Positions 49,572-56,774 of a stretch of DNA of 64,000 nucleotides are shown in pieces. Source of the stretch: Pontiellaceae bacterium B12219 (lineage in GTDB: Bacteria; Verrucomicrobiota; Kiritimatiellia; Kiritimatiellales; Pontiellaceae); assembly GCA_029432795.1 (NCBI GenBank), contig JARNMJ010000011.1:27982-91981 (forward strand), given 5' to 3'. Position numbers and translations under genes: made by a program. How positions within the stretch are numbered: the stretch's first letter is position 1; every line of letters begins with the position of its first letter. The notes beneath the pieces are model-generated. The model did no database searches, was not told the DNA's origin, and worked only from the letters and a program-made list of their open reading frames with translations.

Positions 49572-51428
49572 ATGCACGAAAAACCCGTCATCCAGATGCT
49601 TCCAGACCAGGTCATTAACAAGATTGCCGCCGGCGAAGTGGTAGAACGCCCCGCCTCGGTCATGAAAGAACTATTCGAAAATTCACTGGATGCAGGCGCG
49701 ACCCGGGTGGAGGTTGAAGTCCTGCGCGGCGGCCAGCAGCTGATCGCCATCACCGACAACGGATGCGGCATGAACCGCGATCAGGCCCTGCTCTCCATTG
49801 AACGCCACGCCACCAGTAAAATCCGCAGTGAAGCCGACATTGAAAACATTCACACGCTCGGTTTTCGCGGCGAAGCGTTGGCCGCCATCTCTTCGGTATC
49901 CCGCTTTGCCCTGATTACCCGTCCCGAGGAGGAGCTGGCCGGAACTGAGATTCAGATCGCCGGCGGTAAATTTCTGAGCTGCGACGATATCGGCTGCCCG
50001 GTCGGCACCCGCATCGAAATCCGCAATCTGTTTTTCAACGTGCCTGCCCGGCGAAAGTTTTTGCGGGCCGAGCAGACCGAACTCTCCCACATCCGCCAGC
50101 TGTTCTTGGTGATGGCCCTGGCTCACCCCGAGATTGGAATGAGCCTGAAAGTCGATGAACGTATGGTTTACGATCTTCCAATGGCTGGAAAAATGGAGGA
50201 TCGGATTTCGGAGCTCTATAACCACAGCTTTTTTGAGCAGTTGCTGGAAATCGACTATTCCGACGACGATTACACCATCACCGGCTACGCCGGCCTGCCT
50301 CAGACCGGCCGCAAGGACCGGCAGGATCAGTATATTTTTGTCAACAACCGGCCGGCTGCCGCTCCGGTGGTTTTCCATGCGTTGAACGAGGCCTATCACT
50401 CGCTCATCGCAAAAGGGCGCTATCCCGCAGTTTTCCTTTTCATCGAAATGGCTCCGCCGCTCGTGGATGTGAATGTGCATCCCACCAAAAAGGAAGTCCG
50501 TTTCCGCAAACCAAACCAACTGCGCGATGCCATTGTGGAGGCGCTCAATAAAGCGCTGACCTTCCAATCTCTGGAAACCGAAACGCCCGAAGATCTTCCA
50601 ACCCTTGAAAACGATGAAGAGCAAGAGGAGGAGCGCATAATCCTCCCGCCGCCGAAACCTGTTCGCCCAACCTTCGAAACACAGAAACAGATGGAGGAAA
50701 TTCTTCGCAAACCGGAACCGCTGCTCGAACGGAAATCCGACCGCGTTGAAAAGCTGGAAAAACAACAGTCCGGTGAAACGGATGCAAAGGGCACTCCAAC
50801 TTCAAGTCGCAAGGCTCAAGCTTCATCGGACCCGTCCCCGAAGAGTCCGTGGGGCTGGTGCCGGATTGTGGGCCAAATGGGCGGAAATTATGTGGTGCTG
50901 GAAACCGAAGACGGGTTTGTGCTGATGGAGCCGCGCGCGGCTCACGAACGCGTACTCTTTGAAAAATTCATTCATGCTGTTCAGGCCCATGCTGTTCCGA
51001 AACAGGGCCTGCTTGCTCCGGAAACCGTGGAGCTTCTGCCCTCCGATGCACAGACCGTACGTTCGCATCTGATGGTTTTGCAGGAACTCGGATTCGGAGT
51101 GTCCGATTTCGGCAACGACAGCTTCATCGTCGATGCCTTGCCAGTTTACGTACAGGAAAATCCGGTGGAGTCGATGCTGGTTGAAATTGCACGGGAACTG
51201 GAAAAGGCCGGGAAAAAGCGGGGTGCGCGCGAACTGGTTCAGGAACAAATTGCCAAAACGGTCTGTCAGATGGCCGTGCGCACTAAAGACCGGCTGTCGG
51301 ATAAAGAGATTGAAAAGCTGGTCGCTGATCTGGCCAAAACTGATATGCCTTATACTTCACCGCGTGGACGCCCAACGCTGATTTACACCAGCTTTACGGA
51401 GCTCGACCGAAAGTTCAGCCGGGAATAA
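49572..51428 (+). CDS. mutL: DNA mismatch repair protein MutL
   Basis: 618 residues. GHKL ATPase core: NKIAAGEVVERPASVMKELFENSLDAGA, ITDNGCGMNRDQA, HATSKI, TLGFRGEALAAISSVS; transducer domain to about 330; a variable linker rich in Glu/Pro (335-420); C-terminal dimerisation domain. The endonuclease motif D-Q-H-A-x2-E-x4-E reads EPRAAHERVLFE, so the Asp and His ligands are changed. The CPC-like region (QIAKTVCQMAVRTK) lacks a clear second Cys-His set, so nicking activity is doubtful. Palindromes 50176 (LPMAG) and 50562 (FQSLE) are inside. Confidence 0.95.
   Translation: MHEKPVIQMLPDQVINKIAAGEVVERPASVMKELFENSLDAGATRVEVEVLRGGQQLIAITDNGCGMNRDQALLSIERHATSKIRSEADIENIHTLGFRGEALAAISSVSRFALITRPEEELAGTEIQIAGGKFLSCDDIGCPVGTRIEIRNLFFNVPARRKFLRAEQTELSHIRQLFLVMALAHPEIGMSLKVDERMVYDLPMAGKMEDRISELYNHSFFEQLLEIDYSDDDYTITGYAGLPQTGRKDRQDQYIFVNNRPAAAPVVFHALNEAYHSLIAKGRYPAVFLFIEMAPPLVDVNVHPTKKEVRFRKPNQLRDAIVEALNKALTFQSLETETPEDLPTLENDEEQEEERIILPPPKPVRPTFETQKQMEEILRKPEPLLERKSDRVEKLEKQQSGETDAKGTPTSSRKAQASSDPSPKSPWGWCRIVGQMGGNYVVLETEDGFVLMEPRAAHERVLFEKFIHAVQAHAVPKQGLLAPETVELLPSDAQTVRSHLMVLQELGFGVSDFGNDSFIVDALPVYVQENPVESMLVEIARELEKAGKKRGARELVQEQIAKTVCQMAVRTKDRLSDKEIEKLVADLAKTDMPYTSPRGRPTLIYTSFTELDRKFSRE
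50176..50190. repeat. 15-bp palindrome TTCCAATGGCTGGAA
   Basis: Dispersed motif copy inside mutL, read LPMAG (third codon phase); same 15 bases as 26715. Confidence 0.9.
50562..50576. repeat. 15-bp palindrome TTCCAATCTCTGGAA
   Basis: Dispersed motif copy at the start of the mutL linker, read FQSLE; a decayed copy follows at 50597. Confidence 0.88.
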
Positions 51429-51443
51429 ATCCGGGTTCAGCAC

Positions 51444-52040
51444 TTAATAGCTGATGTTCAGGATCTGACCCCGCGGCAATTTTCCGATGCGGCTTTTGTG
51501 GTTTCCGCTCTGAATGAGCTGCATGAAATGCTCGCGGGCTTTTCCATACCGCTCGCACTCTTCGGCGGTACAGGCTTCGGCATTGTCGACTTTCAACTGT
51601 TCAAAGGGTTCTGCGGCAAGTTTGAGCGTGTTGTGCAGCGACCGGATAATGTCGTTTGCCCGACGCTGATATTCTTCCGCCTGCAACGCAACCGATGCCT
51701 GGTTTGCCCCCAGAAAACTGAAAAAGGATCCCTCGGAACTTTCCACCGTCTGCTTCAGGCTGATCATCGACAGAACCGCCCGCACATTTCCGACCAATAA
51801 ACCGATGAAACTGCCGAACTGCTCATCGGCTTTAATTTTTTCCGCCCGGCGAATTGCAAAGCGGGCATGCAGGCGGGACACCTGCAACAGGTATAAAATT
51901 TCCTCATACGCCGCCCGGTTAACGTCCGGCGTACAGTTATTCTGTTCCTGGTGGATCAGCTCGGATGCAGATTCGAAGAAGACATCTCTACGCGCAAGAT
52001 GCACCGGACGGTTCTGCTGAAAGTGTTCTATCGTCTTCAC
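51444..52040 (-). CDS. Hypothetical helical protein
   Basis: 198 residues, mostly helical, with no signal peptide. Segments RAAYEEILYLLQVSRLHARFAIRRAEKI and QASVALQAEEYQRRANDIIRSLHNTLKLAAEPFEQL suggest coiled-coil or four-helix-bundle packing. The start is a GTG (52040) without clear ribosome site. Convergent with mutL; 51 bases downstream of the VanZ-cNMP gene on the same strand. No family recognised. Confidence 0.6.
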   Translation of the reverse strand: MKTIEHFQQNRPVHLARRDVFFESASELIHQEQNNCTPDVNRAAYEEILYLLQVSRLHARFAIRRAEKIKADEQFGSFIGLLVGNVRAVLSMISLKQTVESSEGSFFSFLGANQASVALQAEEYQRRANDIIRSLHNTLKLAAEPFEQLKVDNAEACTAEECERYGKAREHFMQLIQSGNHKSRIGKLPRGQILNISY

Positions 52041-52090
52041 AATTAAAAGCGTAACAGATTGCCAAATCGGTTCGAGCGCTTATTACATCT

Positions 52091-52909
52091 TTATGCCAAC
52101 GTGGCATCCAGATCTTCAACCCCGCCGGAACCGATCTGCTGATTTGCCAGCAGCCGGACCTTCTGGCTCAGCCCCTTCAAAACCAGCGATACGGGCAGCT
52201 CGTTTCCGCCCGCCTGTTCCAGCAACTCTTTCATACTCATCTGATAAACCACGGTGTCTTCCAGCGCGCAAAGCGTCGCATATTGCGGCCGCTGCTCCAC
52301 CACTCCGAGCACCCCGAGCACCTCTCCGGCCCGCACGATACCCAGATGGGTTTCGCGACCGCTGACCTCGCGGGAAATCTGCACCTTTCCTTGTTTAATA
52401 ATGAACATTTCCTGAATCGGATCCCCTTCCCGAATCAGAATGGAACCTTTTTTAAAATACTGCAGTTTACGATGGGCTTTCCGGGCGGCCACTTCTTTGC
52501 TGACGATGGAAAAAATTCCGCGGAACAGCAAACCGAGCATCCCGCCCAGCCCGACCCCGCAGGCATTTGCCACCATATCGGTTACATCGAATGAGCGCCC
52601 GGTATGGCGTTGCAGAAATTCAATACCGACACTCATCCCCACCAACCCGAACAGGCCGGGAATAAAAAAGACCGGACGCAGCGCCAGCACAAACGTGGCG
52701 GAAAGTAATGTGTAGCTCGTGAAGTGAATCACTTTATCCAGTGGAACATTTTTATGGCTGACCAGACTCGCCATAAAGGCCATCGCAATGCCGATGAGAC
52801 CGAACATGAAAATCACCGTACGGGTCCGCGGACCGATGTCAAATACAGCCCGGGAAACCAGTGCCAGCTGATAATCTGTCAGTCCATCCTTTTTTGTTGC
52901 GCGTGCCAT
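52091..52909 (-). CDS. VanZ-like membrane domain fused to cyclic-nucleotide-binding domain
   Basis: 272 residues starting MARATKKDGL; AGGAG lies 6-7 bases before this ATG at 52909, and the longer frame merely translates the upstream palindromes. N-terminal four helices with VanZ marks (VIHFTSYTLLSATFVLAL, GMSVGIEFLQRHTGRSFDVTDMVANACGVGLGGMLG). From about 150 a Crp-type jelly roll (FKKGSILIREGDPIQEMFIIKQGKVQISRE, LGVLGVVEQRPQYATLCAL) without HTH. It could couple a second messenger or phosphate ligand to an envelope function. Unusual domain pair. Confidence 0.82.
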   Translation of the reverse strand: MARATKKDGLTDYQLALVSRAVFDIGPRTRTVIFMFGLIGIAMAFMASLVSHKNVPLDKVIHFTSYTLLSATFVLALRPVFFIPGLFGLVGMSVGIEFLQRHTGRSFDVTDMVANACGVGLGGMLGLLFRGIFSIVSKEVAARKAHRKLQYFKKGSILIREGDPIQEMFIIKQGKVQISREVSGRETHLGIVRAGEVLGVLGVVEQRPQYATLCALEDTVVYQMSMKELLEQAGGNELPVSLVLKGLSQKVRLLANQQIGSGGVEDLDATLA

Positions 52910-52921
52910 GGGAATCTCCTC

Positions 52922-52936
52922 TTCCAACCATTGGAA
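52922..52936. repeat. 15-bp palindrome TTCCAACCATTGGAA, intergenic
   Basis: Dispersed motif copy 12 bases upstream of the VanZ-cNMP ATG; overlaps its ribosome-site region. First of three. Confidence 0.9.
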
Positions 52937-52954
52937 ATCAGCGTGACAGAAATC

Positions 52955-52969
52955 TTCCAGGGGTTGGAA
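52955..52969. repeat. 15-bp palindrome TTCCAGGGGTTGGAA, intergenic
   Basis: Second copy, 33 bases from the first. Confidence 0.9.
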
Positions 52970-52996
52970 GCGAATCTTCATTAAAACGAAGTGCGT

Positions 52997-53011
52997 TTCC
53001 CATGTCTGGAA
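52997..53011. repeat. Near-match palindrome TTCCCATGTCTGGAA, intergenic
   Basis: Third site (one mismatch), 42 bases from the second. Spacing 33 and 42 bases is close to whole helical turns. Confidence 0.7.
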
Positions 53012-53054
53012 ACCGCGGTTTTATGGAATAGACTTTTCAGACCGGCAGCACGGC

Positions 53055-53324
53055 TCAGCGGCGCCTTCTTTTTTTACCTGCGTATCGATCGTGCCAAAGA
53101 TGTTTGAACCACATCCGTCCGGTTGAAATGATGAGCAGAATGCCGGAAACCACAATCGAAATGGTGAAAATCAGTTTAGCCCGGTCTTGTGCGGGAATGT
53201 TGCCGGGATCGCGGTGCGATTCAAACAGAATCAGGCCACCGAGCAGGAAGACAACAACGGCACCAATGAGCGCTCCCATATTGGGCCTCATTTTAAACAT
53301 GGGAACATTTCCATTACTGTACAT
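53055..53324 (-). CDS. Small two-helix membrane protein
   Basis: 89 residues from MYSNGNVPMFKMRPNMGALI: two hydrophobic spans (GALIGAVVVFLLGGLILF and KLIFTISIVVSGILLIISTG) and a very basic end (AGKKRRRR). AGG 10 bases upstream of the ATG at 53324; a longer frame lacks a site. The frame downstream of the hybrid kinase could place it in the same transcript. No family named. Confidence 0.6.
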   Translation of the reverse strand: MYSNGNVPMFKMRPNMGALIGAVVVFLLGGLILFESHRDPGNIPAQDRAKLIFTISIVVSGILLIISTGRMWFKHLWHDRYAGKKRRRR

Positions 53325-53434
53325 TTTCTGAACCTTTGCCTTTGTTAAAAAAGTGTTTGTTAAGAATACGGTAAAATCGCCCGAAATGGGCACATTTAAT
53401 TCAAAAAGATGAGCGGAAAACAGAGTAAGCACTA

Positions 53435-55384
53435 TTAGCTCAGCAGTTTAAGTGCCGCACGCAGGTCTTCGCGACGAATCGGTTTGGAGAGGTAATCATC
53501 CATTCCCGCTTCAAGAAATTTTTCGCGATCACCCTTCATCGCGTGTGCGGTGACGGCCATAATCGGAATACGCTCAGTCTCGCTTTCCATGGCCCGGATC
53601 ATGGCTGTGGCTTTCAGGCCATCAAGAACGGGCATTTGAATATCCATCAGAATGATATCAAAGTGAGGGCGTTCTTCCTGAGGCAGTGTCAGTTTGAGAA
53701 CTTTAAAGATTTCCTGTCCATTTTCGACCACCACCGTTCGACACCCCATTTTCTGAAGCATTTCAACAAGCACACGTTGATTCAGCTTATTGTCTTCCGC
53801 CACCAGCACATCCAGATCCAGGTTGTCCCGATCAGCAGCTCCGGTTTCGTTTGTTTCAGCGTCTGAAAGTTCTTCGCGATTCACGGTGAGCGTGAAGCTG
53901 AACTCCGCCCCTTTTCCGGGTTCGCTGCAGACGATCAACCGCCCCCCCAGCTGTTCAACTATCTTCCGGGAAATCGAAAGTCCAAGGCCGGTACCGCCGA
54001 ATTCGCGCGTATGCGAGCTGTCTACCTGTGTAAACTCCTGGAAAATACGTTCATGCGATTCCGCCGGGATCCCGATTCCGGTGTCGCTGACACTGAAGCG
54101 CAGGGAGCATTCACTCCCGTGCACCTTCAGTATTTCCACTTTGATTTTCACATGGCCGACCTGCGTGAATTTCACCCCATTGGCCAGCAGATTGATCAAT
54201 ACCTGCCGCAACGAGCCTTCGTCAGTACGAATTGCGCCCAGTTGTTCCGGACATTCGATCTGCAGTTCGAGCCCTTTTTCCCGCAGCAACGGCGTGAAGA
54301 AGGTATGGAGTTCATCCAGCAGTTTGCGGACATCAACAGTTTCTATATTCAGATGATATTTCCCCATCTCAATACGCGACAGATCCAGAATGTTGTTGAT
54401 GATCTTCAGAAGGTTATCGGCCGAAGAAGAAATGGTTTCCACATAATCGCGCTGCTCGCCGGAAAGCTGGGTATCTTTCATCAGCTGGGCCATTCCGAGC
54501 ACGCCGTTCATGGGCGTCCGGATTTCATGACTCATGTTAGCCAGAAATTCACTTTTGGTTCGGCTGGCCCTTTCCGCATCATCCCTGGAAGCCTTTAGCT
54601 CTTCGTTCAAACGCTCTTCTTCCCGTCGCTGGCGGGAGAGTTTTTCGACCATATCGTTCACGCCGCGGCCGAGTTCCCCCAATTCATCCGTAGACCGCAC
54701 CTGCTTAACCCGCAATGAAAGGTCGCCCTCTTCAACCGCCTGCAGACAGTCTGAAATACGCTTCAACCGCGGTCGCAGCATCCAGTGGGAAAGTCCCGCA
54801 CAAAGTACTGTTACTAAAACGATAGAGATCGTAAAACCGGCAAGAAAAATCCGGGCAACCCATTCTTTATCTGCACGGTTGCGTTTGGCATCCATCATTA
54901 AATGCCAATACAGTAACTGCCCCTCATCATTCACAATCGGCCCGCTGATCAGTACGCAGTCTTTGCCATCGACCTGCTTATGTAATGCGGTCACACCGGA
55001 TTTCCTCGTTACGAGATCAGGATGGCTGACATACTCCGCATGGATTTCAGTCCACTGCCCTTCCAGCCCCGGCTCACTGCTGTAGGCCACAATATGATCT
55101 TCTGTAGTGAGGATTGAACTTAAAACCTTCGTCCCGATAAATTTCGAGAGCGCCTGTTTATCGCGCATCACTTCAATCGGCAGGTCGTGCGCACGAATCA
55201 ACCGAATCGGAATATGCGCACTGGACATCAGCTGGAAATCAATAATCTCGGAAAATCGTTGAATGTAATAAATGCCCAGACCGGAGAGCAGGGTCGACGT
55301 AATCAAGAAAATAGACAGACTCAGCTTAAAAGCCAGCGACTGAAAAAAACGGTTATTTTCCTTTTGTAAGGATGGACCAGACAT
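53435..55384 (-). CDS. Hybrid sensor histidine kinase (HAMP, HisKA, HATPase, receiver)
   Basis: 649 residues. TM1 about 20-42, periplasmic sensor about 43-178, TM2 about 178-203, HAMP (RPRLKRISDCLQAVEEGDL), coiled linker, HisKA with His286 (NMSHEIRTPMNGVLG), HATPase (NLLANGVKF, DTGIGIPAE, GTGLGLSI), then a receiver (DVLVAEDNKLNQRVL, FDIILMDIQMPVLDG, DDYLSKPI). No separate HTH output nearby, so the phosphoryl group probably passes to an Hpt protein elsewhere. Confidence 0.93.
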   Translation of the reverse strand: MSGPSLQKENNRFFQSLAFKLSLSIFLITSTLLSGLGIYYIQRFSEIIDFQLMSSAHIPIRLIRAHDLPIEVMRDKQALSKFIGTKVLSSILTTEDHIVAYSSEPGLEGQWTEIHAEYVSHPDLVTRKSGVTALHKQVDGKDCVLISGPIVNDEGQLLYWHLMMDAKRNRADKEWVARIFLAGFTISIVLVTVLCAGLSHWMLRPRLKRISDCLQAVEEGDLSLRVKQVRSTDELGELGRGVNDMVEKLSRQRREEERLNEELKASRDDAERASRTKSEFLANMSHEIRTPMNGVLGMAQLMKDTQLSGEQRDYVETISSSADNLLKIINNILDLSRIEMGKYHLNIETVDVRKLLDELHTFFTPLLREKGLELQIECPEQLGAIRTDEGSLRQVLINLLANGVKFTQVGHVKIKVEILKVHGSECSLRFSVSDTGIGIPAESHERIFQEFTQVDSSHTREFGGTGLGLSISRKIVEQLGGRLIVCSEPGKGAEFSFTLTVNREELSDAETNETGAADRDNLDLDVLVAEDNKLNQRVLVEMLQKMGCRTVVVENGQEIFKVLKLTLPQEERPHFDIILMDIQMPVLDGLKATAMIRAMESETERIPIMAVTAHAMKGDREKFLEAGMDDYLSKPIRREDLRAALKLLS

Positions 55385-55435
55385 GCCAAGAACAATAATC
55401 TATATCGCAAAATTCACAATGCCTAAATCTGCGAT

Positions 55436-55831
55436 TCAACATGCTTTCCACCCCTTGTAACCGGAACAGAACTGCGCCAATTCATCCGCGGCAAAATCCT
55501 CCGGATTCCAGGGAGCTGAATCCGCGATATGCTTCCAATCCTCGGAAAGTACATAGACAAAAGCCGGGGTCCCGCCAATGCAGACTGCGGTGCGGTCATA
55601 TTCCTCACCTTCAAATGCATCCAATGCCTGGAACTCTTTCGCGGTCAGATTTCTGTAAAGAACTCCCTCCACAGCATCGTCCAGCGATGGGATAATCACC
55701 GGATAGAGCTGATCTTTAACGCGCAATCGCGTATAGCCCGCCAGCACCGTCTTTTCACCCGCCAGCCGTCGGCCCGTCACCGCCTCCAGCACCTCCGGCC
55801 ACATCAGGGTTCCGTATGCAAATAGATTCAT
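55436..55831 (-). CDS. Gamma-glutamylcyclotransferase-like (AIG2/GGCT) protein
   Basis: 131 residues: MNLFAYGTLMWPEVLEAVTG, GYTRLRVKDQLYPVIIP, VEGVLYRNLTAKEFQALDAFEGEEYDR. The YGTL and catalytic Glu (in DAFEGEEYDR) of the GGCT fold are present. The ATG at 55831 is chosen because the fold starts there. The segment EFQALD contains a near copy of the palindrome (55619). Confidence 0.87.
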   Translation of the reverse strand: MNLFAYGTLMWPEVLEAVTGRRLAGEKTVLAGYTRLRVKDQLYPVIIPSLDDAVEGVLYRNLTAKEFQALDAFEGEEYDRTAVCIGGTPAFVYVLSEDWKHIADSAPWNPEDFAADELAQFCSGYKGWKAC

Positions 55832-55951
55832 GTTCGCTTCGCTCGAAGTTAATCGTGATCTGTTAATTGTTAATCGTTTGGATACCATGTACGTTTAGCT
55901 TCTATTTTTTCAACCCAAATACCAATTAACAGATAACGAATAACTTTCGTG

Positions 55952-56329
55952 ATGAAAGAACGAACCATCCAGCCCGATTTTTGGAAATACGAACTTCCCG
56001 ACGGCTTTGAAGCTCTCGCGGGAAAAACCGATGCCGACAACGACCTGCTCAGCCTGCGCATTGCCGAAGCCAACGATCTCTGGTTTCACGTTCGCGGTCT
56101 TCCCGGCAGCCACGTGATTCTCCGGCATCCCGAAGGCGGACGGCCCGACAATGCCCTGATCCGGCAAACCGCCGCCATTGCCGCCTGGCATTCCAAAGCC
56201 CGGAACGCAGGGAATGTGCCGGTCAACTATACCGAAGCCAAACACGTGGGAAAACCGCGCGGAGCAAAACCCGGCAGTGTTACCATCAAACGGGAAAAAA
56301 CCATCAAAGTCCGCCCCGCGTTGCCATAA
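55952..56329 (+). CDS. NFACT-R (DUF814) RNA-binding domain protein
   Basis: 125 residues, stand-alone NFACT-R domain: SLRIAEANDLWFHVRGLPGSHVILRH, NALIRQTAAIAAWHSKARNAGNVPVNYTEAKHVGKPRGAKPGSVTI, matching the C-terminal RNA-binding part of Rqc2/NEMF and bacterial RqcH. Here the N-terminal FbpA-like part is missing, so this is either a small paralogue used in ribosome rescue or an independent RNA-binding protein. ATG at 55952. Confidence 0.85.
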   Translation: MKERTIQPDFWKYELPDGFEALAGKTDADNDLLSLRIAEANDLWFHVRGLPGSHVILRHPEGGRPDNALIRQTAAIAAWHSKARNAGNVPVNYTEAKHVGKPRGAKPGSVTIKREKTIKVRPALP

Positions 56330-56352
56330 AAAAAGGCCCCGTTTCCGGGACC
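56328..56352 (-). terminator. Intrinsic terminator for the 56364 gene
   Basis: On the minus strand GGTCCCG-GAAA-CGGGGCC followed by TTTTTTT; a stable stem with a GNRA-type loop. Confidence 0.88.
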
Positions 56353-56363
56353 CTCTATTACAC

Positions 56364-56744
56364 TTACCCTTCAACCCGGTTATATTCAGCACTGCCGAAC
56401 CCGAGAATCAGCAAAAAGATGAACGGCAGGAAAATCAGGCCGAGCACGGTCCCGGTACCTCGTCCGAAGTTTTTAGCAATCCCGATCGTCACCAAAACGG
56501 AGACAACAATATTTACAACCGGGATAAACATCAGCAGCACCCACCACATCGGCTTTCCGCCAATGTCGCACATCACGCAGGTATTGTAGATCGGAACAAT
56601 CGATGCCCAGCCCGGATGCCCGGCCTTGGTGAACACCTTCCACATTGCAACGATGGAAATGATGATTAATGCACAATACAGAACTAGCACTCCACCGCTC
56701 ATCGCGGCCCCTTCTGCCCCATAATAAGTTATGTCTGATTCCAT
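56364..56744 (-). CDS. DUF5684 membrane protein
   Basis: 126 residues with three helices; the GHPGWASIVPIYN, GKPMWWVLLMFIPVVNIVV and AKNFGRGTGTVLGLIFLPFIFLLILGFG segments are the DUF5684 hallmark (often annotated as signal-peptidase-like). Function unknown. Ends at a strong terminator. Confidence 0.83.
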   Translation of the reverse strand: MESDITYYGAEGAAMSGGVLVLYCALIIISIVAMWKVFTKAGHPGWASIVPIYNTCVMCDIGGKPMWWVLLMFIPVVNIVVSVLVTIGIAKNFGRGTGTVLGLIFLPFIFLLILGFGSAEYNRVEG

Positions 56745-56774
56745 TTTTTTTCTCCTTTGTTGTTGGTTAATTTC

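Noticed and set aside
49683..50765. 360-codon minus-strand frame opposite mutL
   Set aside because: Mirror frame produced by the codon bias of mutL; no motifs.
52910..52981. Longer start for the VanZ-cNMP protein
   Set aside because: The extension only translates two palindromes (FQPLE, FQWLE); a good Shine-Dalgarno supports the start at 52909.
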